Below are positions 12,277 to 23,835 of a DNA stretch of 51,076 bases, in pieces. The DNA is from Cochliopodium minus (Eukaryota; Discosea; Himatismenida; Cochliopodiidae), in contig JAMYWO010000041.1 of assembly GCA_024220525.1 (NCBI GenBank), positions 142,995 through 194,070 of the forward strand, read 5' to 3'. Each line of letters begins with the position of its first letter. The first letter of the stretch is position 1. A model generated the notes under the pieces. The model worked only from the letters and a program-made list of their open reading frames with translations, had not been told where the DNA came from and made no database searches. A program made the position numbers and the translations under genes.

Positions 12277-13355
12277 TCAACAATTACAATCACAATTACA
12301 AAGGCAGTCACAACCCTAAAATTAAAAGGTGTTTCAAGAATAAATACTTGAATAAATTAAATAAAAAGTTTTTTTTTTATTACGTGACAAGTAACAGGAG
12401 CACAATAGCAGCTGTTACAATCACAGTAGCAGTTTTTGCAGTCACATTTATTGTCTCCATTACAACACTTTTTAAAAATAAGTTAAGAAATAATCCAATT
12501 TATTTTTTTATTTATATTTACCTCTTCAAGACAATCCTTTTGAAAAATTTAGTTATCAAAATGAAAAAAAATTCTACCAAAAAACCTACATAACACTTTC
12601 AAAAAGGAAAATTTTAAAAAAATTAAAAAGAATTTGTTTTTTACATAACAAAAAGTAGAGTTAAAACATTTTGCGCATTTTTCACTTCTTGTAGGTGTAT
12701 CTTGCCCATACTTTATCAAAAAATAAGTTATGAATTTAAATTCATTATTTATTTTACCATGGCTGAATTGTCACAACAACATTGACAAATTTTGGGTCCT
12801 AAACACATTTTCGAGCATTCGCAAGTTACACATGCTACCATTCCCTCACAACAATCCAATGAATCAACTTCGGAAATGTCTCTGACTTTTGAATTGCATT
12901 TTATTTTGGATGACATACCTAATTATCAAACGAATAAAAATTTTATGATATTTTCAATCTCTAATTTACGGTCATATTCAAAGGAAATGAATATTATAAA
13001 TATTTGAATTCTTACAGCAACAAAAACAACTTGCCAAAACAAATATTATCTTGAGAAGATCATATATCAGACCTATAAAAAACATAAGAGTGAATATTAT
13101 TCCAATGCAAGGTGATAAAATGTCCATCATAATTATATTGCAAGTCGATCCACATCTGCAAAGCAAATTATCTGTAATTTTGAACAAATAATCTGTCATA
13201 CAAATACCCCAAAAACAAACCAATTTTTTCTCTGTCATTTTGCATCTATTTTCATTTCTCATTGTTTTTCCCCTTTTATAACATTCATTCTTAAATTTCA
13301 TTCTATTCATTGTGGTGTATTCTTTCCTTGAATTATTTTCTTCATCAAATTCCAT
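12277..13355 (-). CDS. Cysteine-rich membrane protein with CxC tail
   Basis: Exons 13016-13355, 12758-12915, 12645-12710, 12384-12467 and 12277-12315 join in phase to 228 residues ending in TGA. After a basic N-terminus comes one strong membrane segment (IIFTLMFFIGLIYDLL) followed by SCFCCC. Exon 2 is Cys-rich (CVTCECSKMC, CQCCCD). The last exons read KCDCKNCYCDCNSCYC and GCDCLCNCDCNC. The spacing suggests metal binding or dense disulphides; no named family fits. An optional exon near 12530-12596 (VGFLVEFFFILITKFF) would shift the next exon into another frame that also encodes a membrane helix, so two isoforms are possible. The stop lies only 23 bases before the SIR2 start on the same strand. 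Confidence 0.6.
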
Positions 13356-13759
13356 AATCTCTTGATAGATCCAAGATTAGTTTATCAAATTATATGTCTT
13401 TCAATAAGAAATTTCTTTCTGAATTTTTTTTAATTATAATTTTATCAGCGAAAATTATTTTTGTTGAATTTTAAACTTACAAATTAGATTGTTGAATCAA
13501 TTAAAATATATTCATGAATTGTTTCATGCAAAATGTCACAAATGAATGTTTGTGTTAGGATGGGTCAATTCTTCCAAATCATATTCAAAGATTTTTTTTC
13601 ATTTAATTTCTTTTTAACCTTTCCCAAATTAAATATTAAATTTCATTCATTTTGTTGGATTTGTTTCATATCAAACACTTGTGATCAAAGAAAAATGAAA
13701 ATGAAAACTATATTCCAAAATAAAAAATAAAAAAAAATTGAATAACAAAAAACGTTAAA
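13356..13759. other. Divergent intergenic region
   Basis: This lies between the start of the Cys-rich gene (minus) and the start of the RCC1 gene (plus), so it should hold both promoters. A few short open frames rich in Phe and Asn occur, but none has motif or splice support. I see no RNA gene. Confidence 0.5.
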
Positions 13760-15334
13760 ATGAAACAAAATTCAACCTCTTCTTTTTCACATCATAATAT
13801 ATTCATGTCTGGTAAATTGATTAAATAATTATATTTTCAAAAAATTAATAATCCATTTTTCACAAGATAATGGAGATATATTTGCATTTGGAAATAATCA
13901 ATTTGGTCAAAGTGGAACAGGGGAATCACAAAACAATCTTTACAAACCAACAAAAATAACAAACAATCCAAAGATAAAATCAATAGTTTTGGGAACCAAT
14001 CATACTTTATTTCTAGAAAGTAAACATTCAAATTATGAAATTAATAATTTTAAAAATAAAAATTAGAAAATGGAGACTTGAAGGGTTGTGGAAAAGGTGA
14101 TTCTGGAACATTTGAAGGAAATATGAATATATTAAATTTGGAGATTCTTGCTTCTGATGTCAAGAAAGTTTGTGCTTCCAACAATTTTACAATGATACAA
14201 AAAAGTAAATTATAAAAAAAAAACCAAATTTTATTAAATTATTATTCTAAAAGTTGATGGTAAAATTTATTGGACTGGTTTTTGGGAAGGATTAAGAATT
14301 CACACAACAAAGTTTGAAGAAATAAATATCGAAAATGTTGTTTCTTTTTCTACAGGGCAGAGTCATTGTTTATTTTTGAAAGGTGAAATACATTAATTCA
14401 AATAATATATAGCATAATTTTATTGAATTTAAAAGAAAATGGGGAGGTATGGGCTATGGGATCAAATAACTTTGGCCAATGTGGAATGGAAGAAAATTTA
14501 GAATCTACAACCAAGCCTATATACTTATTATCTGATAAGAATATTATGTCTGTTACTTGTGGATATAATCACTCTTTTATTTTAACAAGTAATAATTTTT
14601 TAATTATTTTATTTTCGTTTAATTGTTTTTTATAAGGAGAAATAAATGGAAAAACAATTTTGAAGTGTTTTGGTTATAACAAGGATGGTCAACTTGGGAT
14701 AGGAAGTTTGGATAATTCTTTTGAAATAAAAACTATTGATAATTTCAGTAACATTGCTTCAGTTCATTGTGGATCTGAACATTCTTTCATTTTGACAAGT
14801 AAAAAATAAATTTTAAGATTTATTTTTTTAATAATTTTCAAAGATGAAGGAGAAGTATATGGGACAGGGTTCAATTTATATGGACAACTTTGTTTGGGAG
14901 ATAGCTCTTTCAGAAACAAATTCACCAAAGTAAATATTGATTCCATATCTTATATCACTACTGGTCATCACCATTCAGTCTTTCTTAACAGTAAAATTTT
15001 TTTTTTAAATTTTTTGATATAATTTTTTTCAAATTTTAAAGGGAACAAACAAATTTTCGTTTGTGGATATGGGATTCAAGGATGTTTAGGATTGGGCGAA
15101 AAATCTTATAAATTAGATGCAACTCCTCTTGAATTTGATGACATAAAGTTATTTCAAGGAGGTATCACATTGGACTCTTGGTCTAAAAACGATCATAGAT
15201 TCTTTGGAAATGAATTCAAGAAAAGAACTTTCATCTTTTTGTTGAGCTTAAAGCATTCAAAGAATTTACCAAATACAACTCTACCAAAACCAGTTCAACA
15301 AATGATTATCAAATATTTTTTTGAAGAAAATTAA
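13760..15334 (+). CDS. RCC1-repeat (beta-propeller) protein
   Basis: Eight exons: 13760-13811, 13867-14019, 14067-14204, 14254-14382, 14436-14588, 14637-14798, 14844-14990, 15042-15334. Exons 2 to 8 each encode about one RCC1 blade, of the form D/E-N-G-D/E-x-W/F-x-x-G-x-N-x-x-G-Q, as in DNGDIFAFGNNQFGQSG, ENGEVWAMGSNNFGQCG and NEGEVYGTGFNLYGQLCLG. Seven blades fit a closed propeller. Every intron is phase 1, so blade-exons are symmetric. The C-terminal tail after blade 7 (W..NDHRFFGNEFKKRTFIFLL) resembles tails seen in protist RCC1/BTB-type proteins, but a full BTB domain is not visible. RCC1-like proteins act as GEFs or scaffolds; the exact role is unknown. The stop is TAA followed by an A run. 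Confidence 0.85.
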
Positions 15335-15790
15335 AAAAAAAAAAAAAATGGAAATTAAGTTCCTTTGATTATACAACAATGGAGTCTTTTTATGAAAGAA
15401 AATATAGATATGGTAAACATAATTATTTGGGATTTTCTTTACAAATAATTTAAGACTTGATTACATTTGTATTCTTCTTTTGGAATCCTTACTTTTTTTT
15501 TTTACAAAGAATTTTGTATTGAAAAAATTAATTCAAAATATCGATGGTAAATACAAATATAAGGACATAAATCAACTATATTTAATCTTTTTTTTTTTGT
15601 TATTTTCTTTTTAATTATTTTTCAGCTAAAATGAGAATTAATTGAAAATAAAAATATTGATTATGATCTTGGAAAGAAAGAATGTCTTTCTTATATTCTC
15701 AATTAATGTTCAGTTAAACAATCATAAAAAATTTAATATTGAGATAAAAATTTAGATTAAAAAAAAAAAACAAATTCAATTAAAAATTAG
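15335..15790. other. Intergenic region
   Basis: A/T-rich, no supported gene. Contains several T- and A-runs and the presumed 3' end of the RCC1 gene and 5' region of the following secreted-protein gene. Confidence 0.5.
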
Positions 15791-16598
15791 ATGAATAATA
15801 TTAAAATTATATTGGTATGATTCTTGAATGATAAAAGATGTCATAAAAGAAGATTTTTAAATTTTTTTATTTACAGATAATCATTGCATTGTCGTGTTAT
15901 TCAAATGGACAAATTATCACAATATCAAATTGTTCCTTTCTCCAGAACAGTATAATTTTAAACAATAAAAGTGTAGTTTATCAATTGGTGTCGGATATTG
16001 TAAGAGATAAAAATTCATTACACTTTTAATTCTTAATATATCAAATTTAAAAAGGATTGTTCGTCTAATAACCCATTTGTTCCAATTTCTAGCTCTGTAA
16101 ACAAATTTCAAGGAAAATTTGATGGGAAGGGATTTACTATCTCCAATATTAACATCTCCTCCATTTCGGGTGATTTTATTGGGATATTTCCAAACGGTTT
16201 AAACTGTACCTTTACCAACTTAACATTACAAGATATCACTGTTTTTTCAACAAATACTTCTGGAAACTTTATTGGGTCTTTGTTAGGTGTTTGTATGGAT
16301 TGTTCTATTGATAACATTAGATTGACTACTAAAAATAAACCTCAAAACTTGATACAAGCACTTGGATTTCATGTTGGAAGTATTGCTGGGTACATAGAAA
16401 GTAAAAAAAATTCTTATTAATATAGTTATTTAACATTTACTTTTTTAAAGGTTCAACTATTTCTCATTGTACTGTTACAAACACTACAGTTAGGACAGCA
16501 GGTAGTATTGTTGGAGGGTTAGTAGCATCAATATATAGATCGACAATAACTAATCTGAATAATAATGGTTTCCCCTCTAATCCTTTGCAGATTATTGT
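15791..16598 (+). CDS. Secreted GLUG-type beta-helix protein, 5' part only
   Basis: Exons 15791-15814, 15877-15999, 16055-16400 and 16451 onward join in phase. The first intron splits a signal peptide (MNNIKIILIIIALSCYSNG). The mature part has repeats of the GLUG/adhesin beta-helix kind: FQGKFDGKGFTISNINISSI, SGDFIGIFPNGLNCTFTNLTL, GNFIGSLLGVCMDCSI, and TAGSIVGGLVASIYRSTITN, spaced by about 30-40 residues. Such repeats form pectin-lyase-like solenoids in secreted or surface proteins. The gene is lost at 16599, where an ambiguous base separates it from LINE sequence on the other strand. Either a contig join or an insertion explains this. Confidence 0.65.
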
Positions 16599-16599
16599 N

Positions 16600-19440
16600 T
16601 TGATAGCTTTGAAGATTGGTTGGTCGCATTTTCTCACAAGAGCTTCCACTGCTACAAATCTGCTGAATCCATTTTTCTTTCCTGTGAGAGAGATATGGAT
16701 AGGTTTGTGATCTGAAATATTCAAATCTAATGTTTTGTTGGTTAATGAGAGAACTGTGGAAAGACTTGTGCTTGCGCAGATTCTATCTATTCTTGAAGTT
16801 CCCTTTGAATGAGTATGAGTATGATCACCATTGGTTCCCATGTCAGTAAGCTGAAATTTGTTAAACAAGTTGGTGATAGAAATAGTTTCTTGAGTTGTAT
16901 GTTGCTTTCCAGGAGGAGAACGATCAATCAGATTGTTTTCCACTTGGTTAAAGTCCCCAAACATGACCGCATTATTTTCATTTTGAGATGAAGATTCTGC
17001 AATCTTATTCCAAAAGTCAACTCTTTCAGATGGATGGTTTGGAGCATAGATGGCAAACAAATTGAAGGAGGTATTCTCAAAGCACACTTTTGCATGAATG
17101 CATCTTCCTTCTTCAATTATATTTGTTTTTTCGATTTGAAAGGAATTGTGAATTATGAGAGCCACTCCTCCTCTCCTGTCCGGGAATCTCGTTTCAAGAA
17201 CTTGATAACCATGAATTTCGATTTTTGTTTCGTCGTCCTTGGTGAGCCAAGTTTCGTTGAGTCCGATGATGCCAGGTTTTAGTTTGTAGATGTAATGTTT
17301 TATTAACTCCAACTTTGAAATTTTCTTAGAAGAAGTTATAGGGTATTGTATGTTTAATGTGTCGAAGTCTTGGTTTTTGAATTGGAGTTCAGTTTTAAGA
17401 CTTCTTACATTGTATGAGATGATGAAATGCACTTTGTTAAAGTTGCAGTTCATCATCTCTATTATTATTATTGTTTTGAACTCCTTTGTTATTTTTTTCG
17501 ACGATTTGAACACTTTTTTCAGAAGGATTACAGTCACTCCGAAGATTGATGTCGATGTTGTTTAGGCTTTTGTTTCGTTTGATCAATAAATTCTTTTTTT
17601 TGTGAAAATAAAAGAGTCCATTGTTCACTGCCTCTTTGTGATCTTTGCAACTAAACTTCCAAGAGTTGGTTTCCCCACATTTCTGATCTCCAGTGGTTGG
17701 ATAGGCGCACTTTCCATTCCCTGTGTCGATCTTCATTTCTTTCATTTTGACTATGGAGTTTCCCTTTACTTTTTCATCAGTTACTTCAATCGTAAAGTTG
17801 TTGGCTTTTATTTCATTTTCTGCATTGAATTTCGGATCTGCCAAGTTTACAACAAGTTTTGTTTGTTTCTTGGTTTTTGCTTTCTTTCCATCATCTTTCG
17901 AATTGTTCTCCTTTTCCTTCTTCTCTTTGTTTTCTTGAATTGGAGTCGTTGGATTTTGAGGAGGAGATTTACTTTTCTTTGTTTTTTTGTTAGCATTTCT
18001 CTTTGGAGAAGTTGTTTCTTGAACAAAGTTGTCGATAACATCTTTATCGAGAGCTTGAAAGAGATTCTGATCTGGTGAAGTAGCTTTCTTTCTTTTTTTT
18101 TCTTTGTTGGAAGGAGTTATCAAACTTTTTGATGATGCAAGATTATCATTATTTGATTTGTTTCCTTTCCTCACAATTTTGAATTTTGAAGTAGGTTTGT
18201 TATGGGTTTTTTCCTTTTCAACATCTTCCTTTTCATTATCAGTTTGTGAAGGCAATCTTTCTTCTTGCTGAGATAAAGTCTCATTTGAAGATGGTACTCC
18301 AACCATTTTCTCTTGTGAAACCGGTTCTTGTCCTTCTATTTCCATTTCAAAAATTGAAAAAGAAATATTCGTATCAGAGGATATAGGTGGAGAGATTTGT
18401 TTGTCTTCACTTGACTTGGATGGGACATTCTTTTCAGAAGGGGGAGAAGGAGGATTATCAGATGGAGGTGGAGGAGGAGCATCTGATGGAGGAAGAATTT
18501 CTTCAGCTAAATCAGAAAAAGAAGAAGAAGGAGAAGAAGAATTGTTTCCTTTTCTTTTAATTTTTATCTGTTTTTGCTTTATTTTTTGTTCAATTTTTTT
18601 TGTTTTCTTTTCTCTGTATTCTAAGAGATCTTTTGCAACCTCTGTCTTCAGAGGACATTCAGTGTGTCCCATTGTACCACACTTTTTACATCTCTTTGTT
18701 GAAATTGGAGAAAAAATGATATTCATCTTTTTTGATAAAAAAAATTTTTTTTGATATTCAATCTTTTCATCAAATTTTTTTTTGGATATATCAGATGATT
18801 TGATCATTTCAATTTCTTGAAGTGATTGATTGCATACAAATTTCTCATTCATTTTAATGAAATGAATTTTAATCGAATTTTTTGACACATGCACATCTGT
18901 GATATCAAATTCTCCCACTTCCTTGAAGAAATTGGAAAATTCATTTTTATTATTATTTATTCCATTTATTATCTCACATGGAACATTGTGAAAGATATAG
19001 GAAGTGAAAATATCCCTTCTTATGAACATTTGTTTTTGATTTCTGATACTGAAATTATCTTTGGGGATTATTTTGTCTTGGGATATTGCAGTATGAATTT
19101 TCTTTCTCATTTCAGAGGGATTCAATTCTCCAATTGGAATGATCAATGCTCCTTTTTGCGAATCCAGAATTATTTCTTTTTCATTATCGAGATAAGGAAT
19201 TTGTTGAAGGATATTTCTGAAGTTTTTCCCCTTCACCACCTTGGCCATACTAGAGTAAATATCATCATTCTCGCTTTGGGACAATTGAATTCTTATCATG
19301 TTCTTTCTGTTCAACAATAATTTGGAAAGATATTGATCCATATCATTCTCGAAATTATCTCTTTTTTGTTTTATATTATTCATAATAATGAGTAATAGGT
19401 ATTGTTGGAATAAGTTTGGTACGATTTTTTTTTTAACCAT
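16600..19440 (-). mobile_element. Non-LTR retrotransposon (LINE), ORF1 plus APE endonuclease, 3' part missing
   Basis: Reading down from 19440, ORF1 runs to 17437. It has an RRM-like stretch (NVPCEII to KIHF), a zinc knuckle variant (CKKCGTMGHTECP, CX2CX4HX2C), Pro/Ser/Lys-rich linkers and a second Cys/His cluster (CAYPTTGDQKC, CKDH). ORF2 overlaps ORF1 in another frame by about 100 bases, starting near 17537. It encodes an AP-type endonuclease with all hallmark motifs: SYNVRSL, LNETWL, YAPNHPSE, MFGDFNQ, SRIDRICAS, SDHKPI. The reverse transcriptase is absent because the copy stops at the ambiguous base 16599. The start of ORF1 is continuous with an upstream ATPase frame. Exact element ends and target-site duplications are not visible. 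Confidence 0.85.
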
Positions 19441-20185
19441 GAATGCCCTTAAATTCTCGAAATTTCCTTGGATCAATAATTTTACATCATCCCAGAATCT
19501 GCTATGTTGTTTGTTATATAGCCTTTGAGATTCATCAAAAATGAGAATACAATTCTTGAGATTTTTATTGAGTGCAACCAAATCAGGATATCCCGTTATC
19601 TCTTCTAGATAAGATTCCAATGAGTTATATCTTCCAGCCTCCAATAAATCTATAATAAAAACATGATCTGCCTGCAAGAAATTGGGATCATTTTTTTCTT
19701 GTTCTTTGAGGAATTTCCACAGCAAACGGCATATAATTGTTTTCCCAGATCCCCTTGCAGCTCTCAGAAGAACTAATCTTTGGGCCCTCAGATAATCCCT
19801 CAATTCTTGGCATTTTACTTTTCTGAAGTTCTTGAGAGAATGTTTTCGAAAAATATTAAAATATTATATTTTGGATCTTTGGAGTTTTTCAATTTTGAAC
19901 TTTTTTCCTCAATAGTACCCTGATGAATTATTTCTATATGAAAATTATTTAACAAAAAAATTTTCAGATATAATATTATATTATATTATTTTTGACCAAT
20001 TTTTTTTTACCTTGAGAATAAAAATGAGATGATTTAATTTGGGAGCAATTAAAAATAATATCTGATTTAATATGGAATGAATTATTTTTGTAATTTTTCC
20101 CAACAACAAAAATCCCTTTTATCTTTGGATTTATTATATTTTTGAGAGAGAAAGAAGAATATTTTTGTTTGAATAAGTTTTTCAT
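19441..20185 (-). CDS. P-loop ATPase of crinkler/RHS type, interrupted by LINE
   Basis: Exon 1 (20011-20185) starts MKNLFKQKYSSFS, a presequence-like leader close to that of the SIR2 gene. A 15-base exon at 19919-19933 and an exon from 19805 downward join in phase: FYSQEIIHQELRDYLRAQRL. Walker A is AARGSGKT; Walker B is CILIFDESQRLY followed by FWDDVKLLIQG, a sequence typical of crinkler or retrotransposon-hot-spot ATPases. The frame then passes without a stop into LINE ORF1 at about 19440, so the C-terminal half of the ATPase is missing. The 118-base second intron is a choice of mine: without it the leader and ATPase are in different frames. ATPase identity is likely; intact function is not. 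Confidence 0.65.
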
Positions 20186-20409
20186 TTTTTTTTTTAAGAC
20201 TATCAAAAAATTTATATATAATTTGTTATAATTTCAAACAGACCCTGGATCTTAACTGTTTCTCTTTGTTTCTTTTCTAATAAAGTAGGGATATTAAATT
20301 ATCAGATTAATTTGAAATCAAGTTTAATCAATATCTAGAATAAAATTACCATTTGATAAATAAAGCAATCAAAAAGAAATTCAAAAAAAGTTGGAATCTA
20401 ATCTCTCTT

Positions 20410-23400
20410 TCAATTATAAAAATTCATCCTTAAAGGATAAGGATCAAAAATGGGAGAGAGAAATTGCTTCATTCTTTCTCCAATAAGGTACGCAACACCC
20501 TTTTTGTTTTCATCTGTGAAAATTCTCTCATCCTTGTCAACCATTTTTTGTGAGACATCAGGCTTATTGGAGAAGAAGATTGGGAGAAGATGTATTTGTT
20601 TACCTTGAAAGGATTTTTTTTGGCTGATTAATTCTAAAAGTTTTTCTGTTGCTTTCACCAATTTGGTAGGGGAATCAAAATTATTAGCTTTCTCCGTACT
20701 CTCATATTTGAATTTAATTTGTTTTGAGATTAATAGGAAATGACCATTCGAAAGAAGCAGAAGAATGAAGCACTCTAAACCTACTTCATTTTGAAGTGAT
20801 GAATGATAAAGAACATTTGGTTTGATTTCTTCATTTTCAAATCTTGTAGAAAAAGCTCTGTTTCTATCATCTTTTCCTTGATCTTTATCAATTGAAAAAA
20901 TGATAGGATCTTCTTTATCTCTTAACAAACATATTTCATAATCAAGAATCGAATTTCCTTTTTCTAAATGAGATGTATCAAGAGAATCATGGAACAACTC
21001 TCTTATTGAAACAGTCTTTTTGGTGCAGATCTTTTGGAATTCCGTTTGAGGATTAGAGAGTATTGGATCGTAAAGGAAAGATCTTAATTGGAGCTTCAAA
21101 ACAAGCAAGGATGAAATGAAATGCTCAAATACTTTGTCTTCATCTTTGAAGCAACATACAAGTACTTCCTCTAGGAGCTCCGCAATTTTTATGGTCTTCT
21201 CGTTGATTGTTTTGTTTTCAATTTGATTCATTTCATTGATGTAAGTTTGATGGACTCTTTTTGCGAAGGAATAAAGAAAGAGGGGTGAAATTTTTGGAAT
21301 GAGCAAAGTTATTGATTCATTTACGTAATCTTTATAATCAACCTGGCCTAAATATATTGCACTGGTTATATAATAGAGGACATCTTCAGGTTTTGGTTTA
21401 TTTTTTTGCGAGATGATAAATTCTGAAGTTTTGACGGGAATCTTGAGGAGAGAAGGAGAAATAATCTTCCAATCATCAGGTCCAATGACATTACCCACAT
21501 TATCTTTGCTTGTGTCAAGTGATAATAACTCTCCATATAGATCCTTTATTTTCATTTTTCCTCTATTTAAAATTCGATTGTAATTATCTATTACATATTC
21601 AACATTGCGGTAGCGTCCACCTGTCATTTCAATGGCAGAAAGAAGAATCGGATCTGTTTCAATATTTCCTTCAATATTTGCATCTTTTAGTGTAGCTTCT
21701 TTTGCAATCGCTTTCATTCTGTCATGTGTCATCAAAGAAGGGAATTTGTATAAAGGAATCCTCCCGGATGGAGTCTTTTGTCTATCTTTTATATTCTTGA
21801 TTTTGAGATAGAATTTGTCTGGATCAATAGTTGTGAGCACAAATGCTTGATGAACACCTTTTATCTTTTTCTTAAATAAATCCAAAACAAAACCTACAAC
21901 ATCGAATTCCTTTTCCTCCTTTTTATCCTTTTCTTTTTCTCTCTCATCAATATCTTTATCAAACTTGTCTTTCTCATTTGGATTCAAATATCTCAATTCA
22001 TCTACGCAAATCAGGGTATATATTTGTCTGTCTGTAATTCCTTTCAACTTTTTCCAATCTTCTGTAATGAAAGAGATGATTTCTACATATTTGAATTTTT
22101 TCAACAATGGACAGAATTTTTTTTTGAATTCTCCAAAATCGAATCTAACTGAATTCAGATCGAAATAATGGCTAAATAAATTAATATTTTTTTTAAAATT
22201 AAATTTTTTTAGAATAAAACCTGAATAAGATTCTTGCAATCAAATCTTCTTCGTAATTCTTTTCTTCATTTACTCGTTCCAATCCCATAGAATTATTGTA
22301 TGAAAAATTAATTGCAAGAGAATCTTTAAGCTTGGGGTATTTCTCATTTAAATCCACTGTTTCATTTCCATTTGAATTTGAAATTAATTTTTCTTCATTT
22401 GTGAGAATTGAATTAGTCATTTCATCAAGTGTTGCAGTCTTTCCTGAAAATCAAAAACAAATGATTTATAATTTGATTATCAAAAAATGATATGATCATA
22501 TGGATCTCATCAATCAATTATAGTATCTTATGTTGATCAAATTAAGGCTAATTAAATCTCACAATAAAATTCTTTTTAAAAATACAATAAAATGATAAAT
22601 TACCATTCCCTGGAGCATGGTAATATACTAAGAAAGGTTTTCTGCCTAAATCTTTTTCGGATTCCCAACTAGAAAGATAATCATCCAAATGATCGAAGAT
22701 GAGTTGTTTGTTGTCAAAATCATACATCATCTGCCCATTTTTTCGAATCCTATGATCTTGACCATCTTTCTTATCTTTTTTAGGATCCTCTTTGATAAAT
22801 ATTCCTGTTGCAAATCTATTAGAAGTCAAAGGAGAATCACCCAAGAAAAATTTCTTCACAGGAGCTCCTTTAAAAGTAAAAATCAACTTGAGAGAATTGA
22901 ATTCAATCGACCCTAATACTTCTTTCTTTTGATTCATTGCGAACATATCAAGATCACTCAAGTATGTTTGGATGTCATAGTTGTATGTATCAGGGTTTTG
23001 ATTGAATGAAAGAAGTCTTAGCTTTACGTTACTTTTAAGAGATTGCCATTGAGAAGGAGAAACATTATCCTTGTAATTGATGAGCTCATCTTTGCCAATG
23101 CCCATCCCAATATACTTTTCAAGTATTTGATAGCTTTTTTCTATGTTAAAATGAAGATTTAATGAAAAATGAAATTAATAGATATTGAATAACAAACTTT
23201 GCATTGCTTCTCTTAATATCAGCTGTATGAATACTGCCTCCTGTGCATAAATTGTGTTCCCCTTAAATAGTTGAGTCAATTGTAATTGAAAAAGTTCCAA
23301 GAATCTCTTTCCATTGTATCCAAATATCTCTTGTGCATTCAATAATGCCACTTTAAATCCTCCAGGAAAACCTTTTTCAGGTAATTTCTCGAAAACTTCT

Positions 23401-23689
23401 TCTACATCAATTGAGGAAAAATCAAGATCCAATTCTAAATTGATCTTTAAGGGAAGTTCTTTGCAAATTAAAAGAAATATATATATATTTGAAATTAATA
23501 ATTGATTTCTTTGTATGGAAACTAAATATTAATAACTAATTTGAAAAATAATAAAAGAAAAATACTGTCTATTGTTGCACAAGAATATCTCCATATTTTC
23601 TTTGTTATGATAAAATTCCAAGATGGGATTTTGGTTTTTAAGCAAAATGAGGAAATCTTTGGGGAAAAGAATATGTCCCTTTTATTCAT
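20410..23689 (-). CDS. Crinkler/RHS-like P-loop ATPase with nuclease-like C-terminus
   Basis: Five exons (23566-23689, 23198-23458, 22604-23140, 22221-22443, 20410-22171) join in phase to 968 residues ending in TGA. The N-terminus has a basic leader ending WRYSCATID, again presequence-like. Walker A is PFLVYYHAPGNGKT, split by intron 3; Walker B is probably YTLICVDELRYL. The hallmark phrase TPSGRIPLYKFPSL and GGRYRNVEYV fit crinkler-type ATPases. Near the C-terminus, GLECFILLLLSNGHFLLISKQIKF has the acid/xK spacing of a PD-(D/E)XK-type fold, weakly supported. A Lys/Glu-rich insert near 21900 breaks the ATPase core. It lies next to the interrupted ATPase on the same strand, so the two may be a local family. 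Role unknown; related proteins are effectors or retrotransposon hot spots. Confidence 0.65.
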
Positions 23690-23835
23690 TTCAGATTTTT
23701 TTTTATATTTTTGAAAAGATTTGTTCAGACCATTTGTCTTAACCTAAAAAAAAATCATTTTTGAATTCAAAAAGGATGAAATATTTGCATTTAATAAAAA
23801 AAATAACAATTAAAAAAAAATATTTTATTTTTTCA

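Noticed and set aside
8602-16598. Genome-wide reassignment of TAA to Gln
   Set aside because: The SIR2 gene (567 codons), the RCC1 gene and the 1952-residue first gene use CAA for Gln and contain no in-frame TAA, and several genes end cleanly at TAA. The effect seems confined to the F-box/Rap gene.
18401-18754. Plus-strand Gly/Glu-rich frame
   Set aside because: It is antisense to the Pro/Ser/Lys-rich part of LINE ORF1.
20011-20185. Leader exon as a second SIR2-family gene
   Set aside because: Only the first 13 residues and a loose hydrophobic strand resemble the SIR2 protein; the exon splices in phase to the P-loop ATPase instead.
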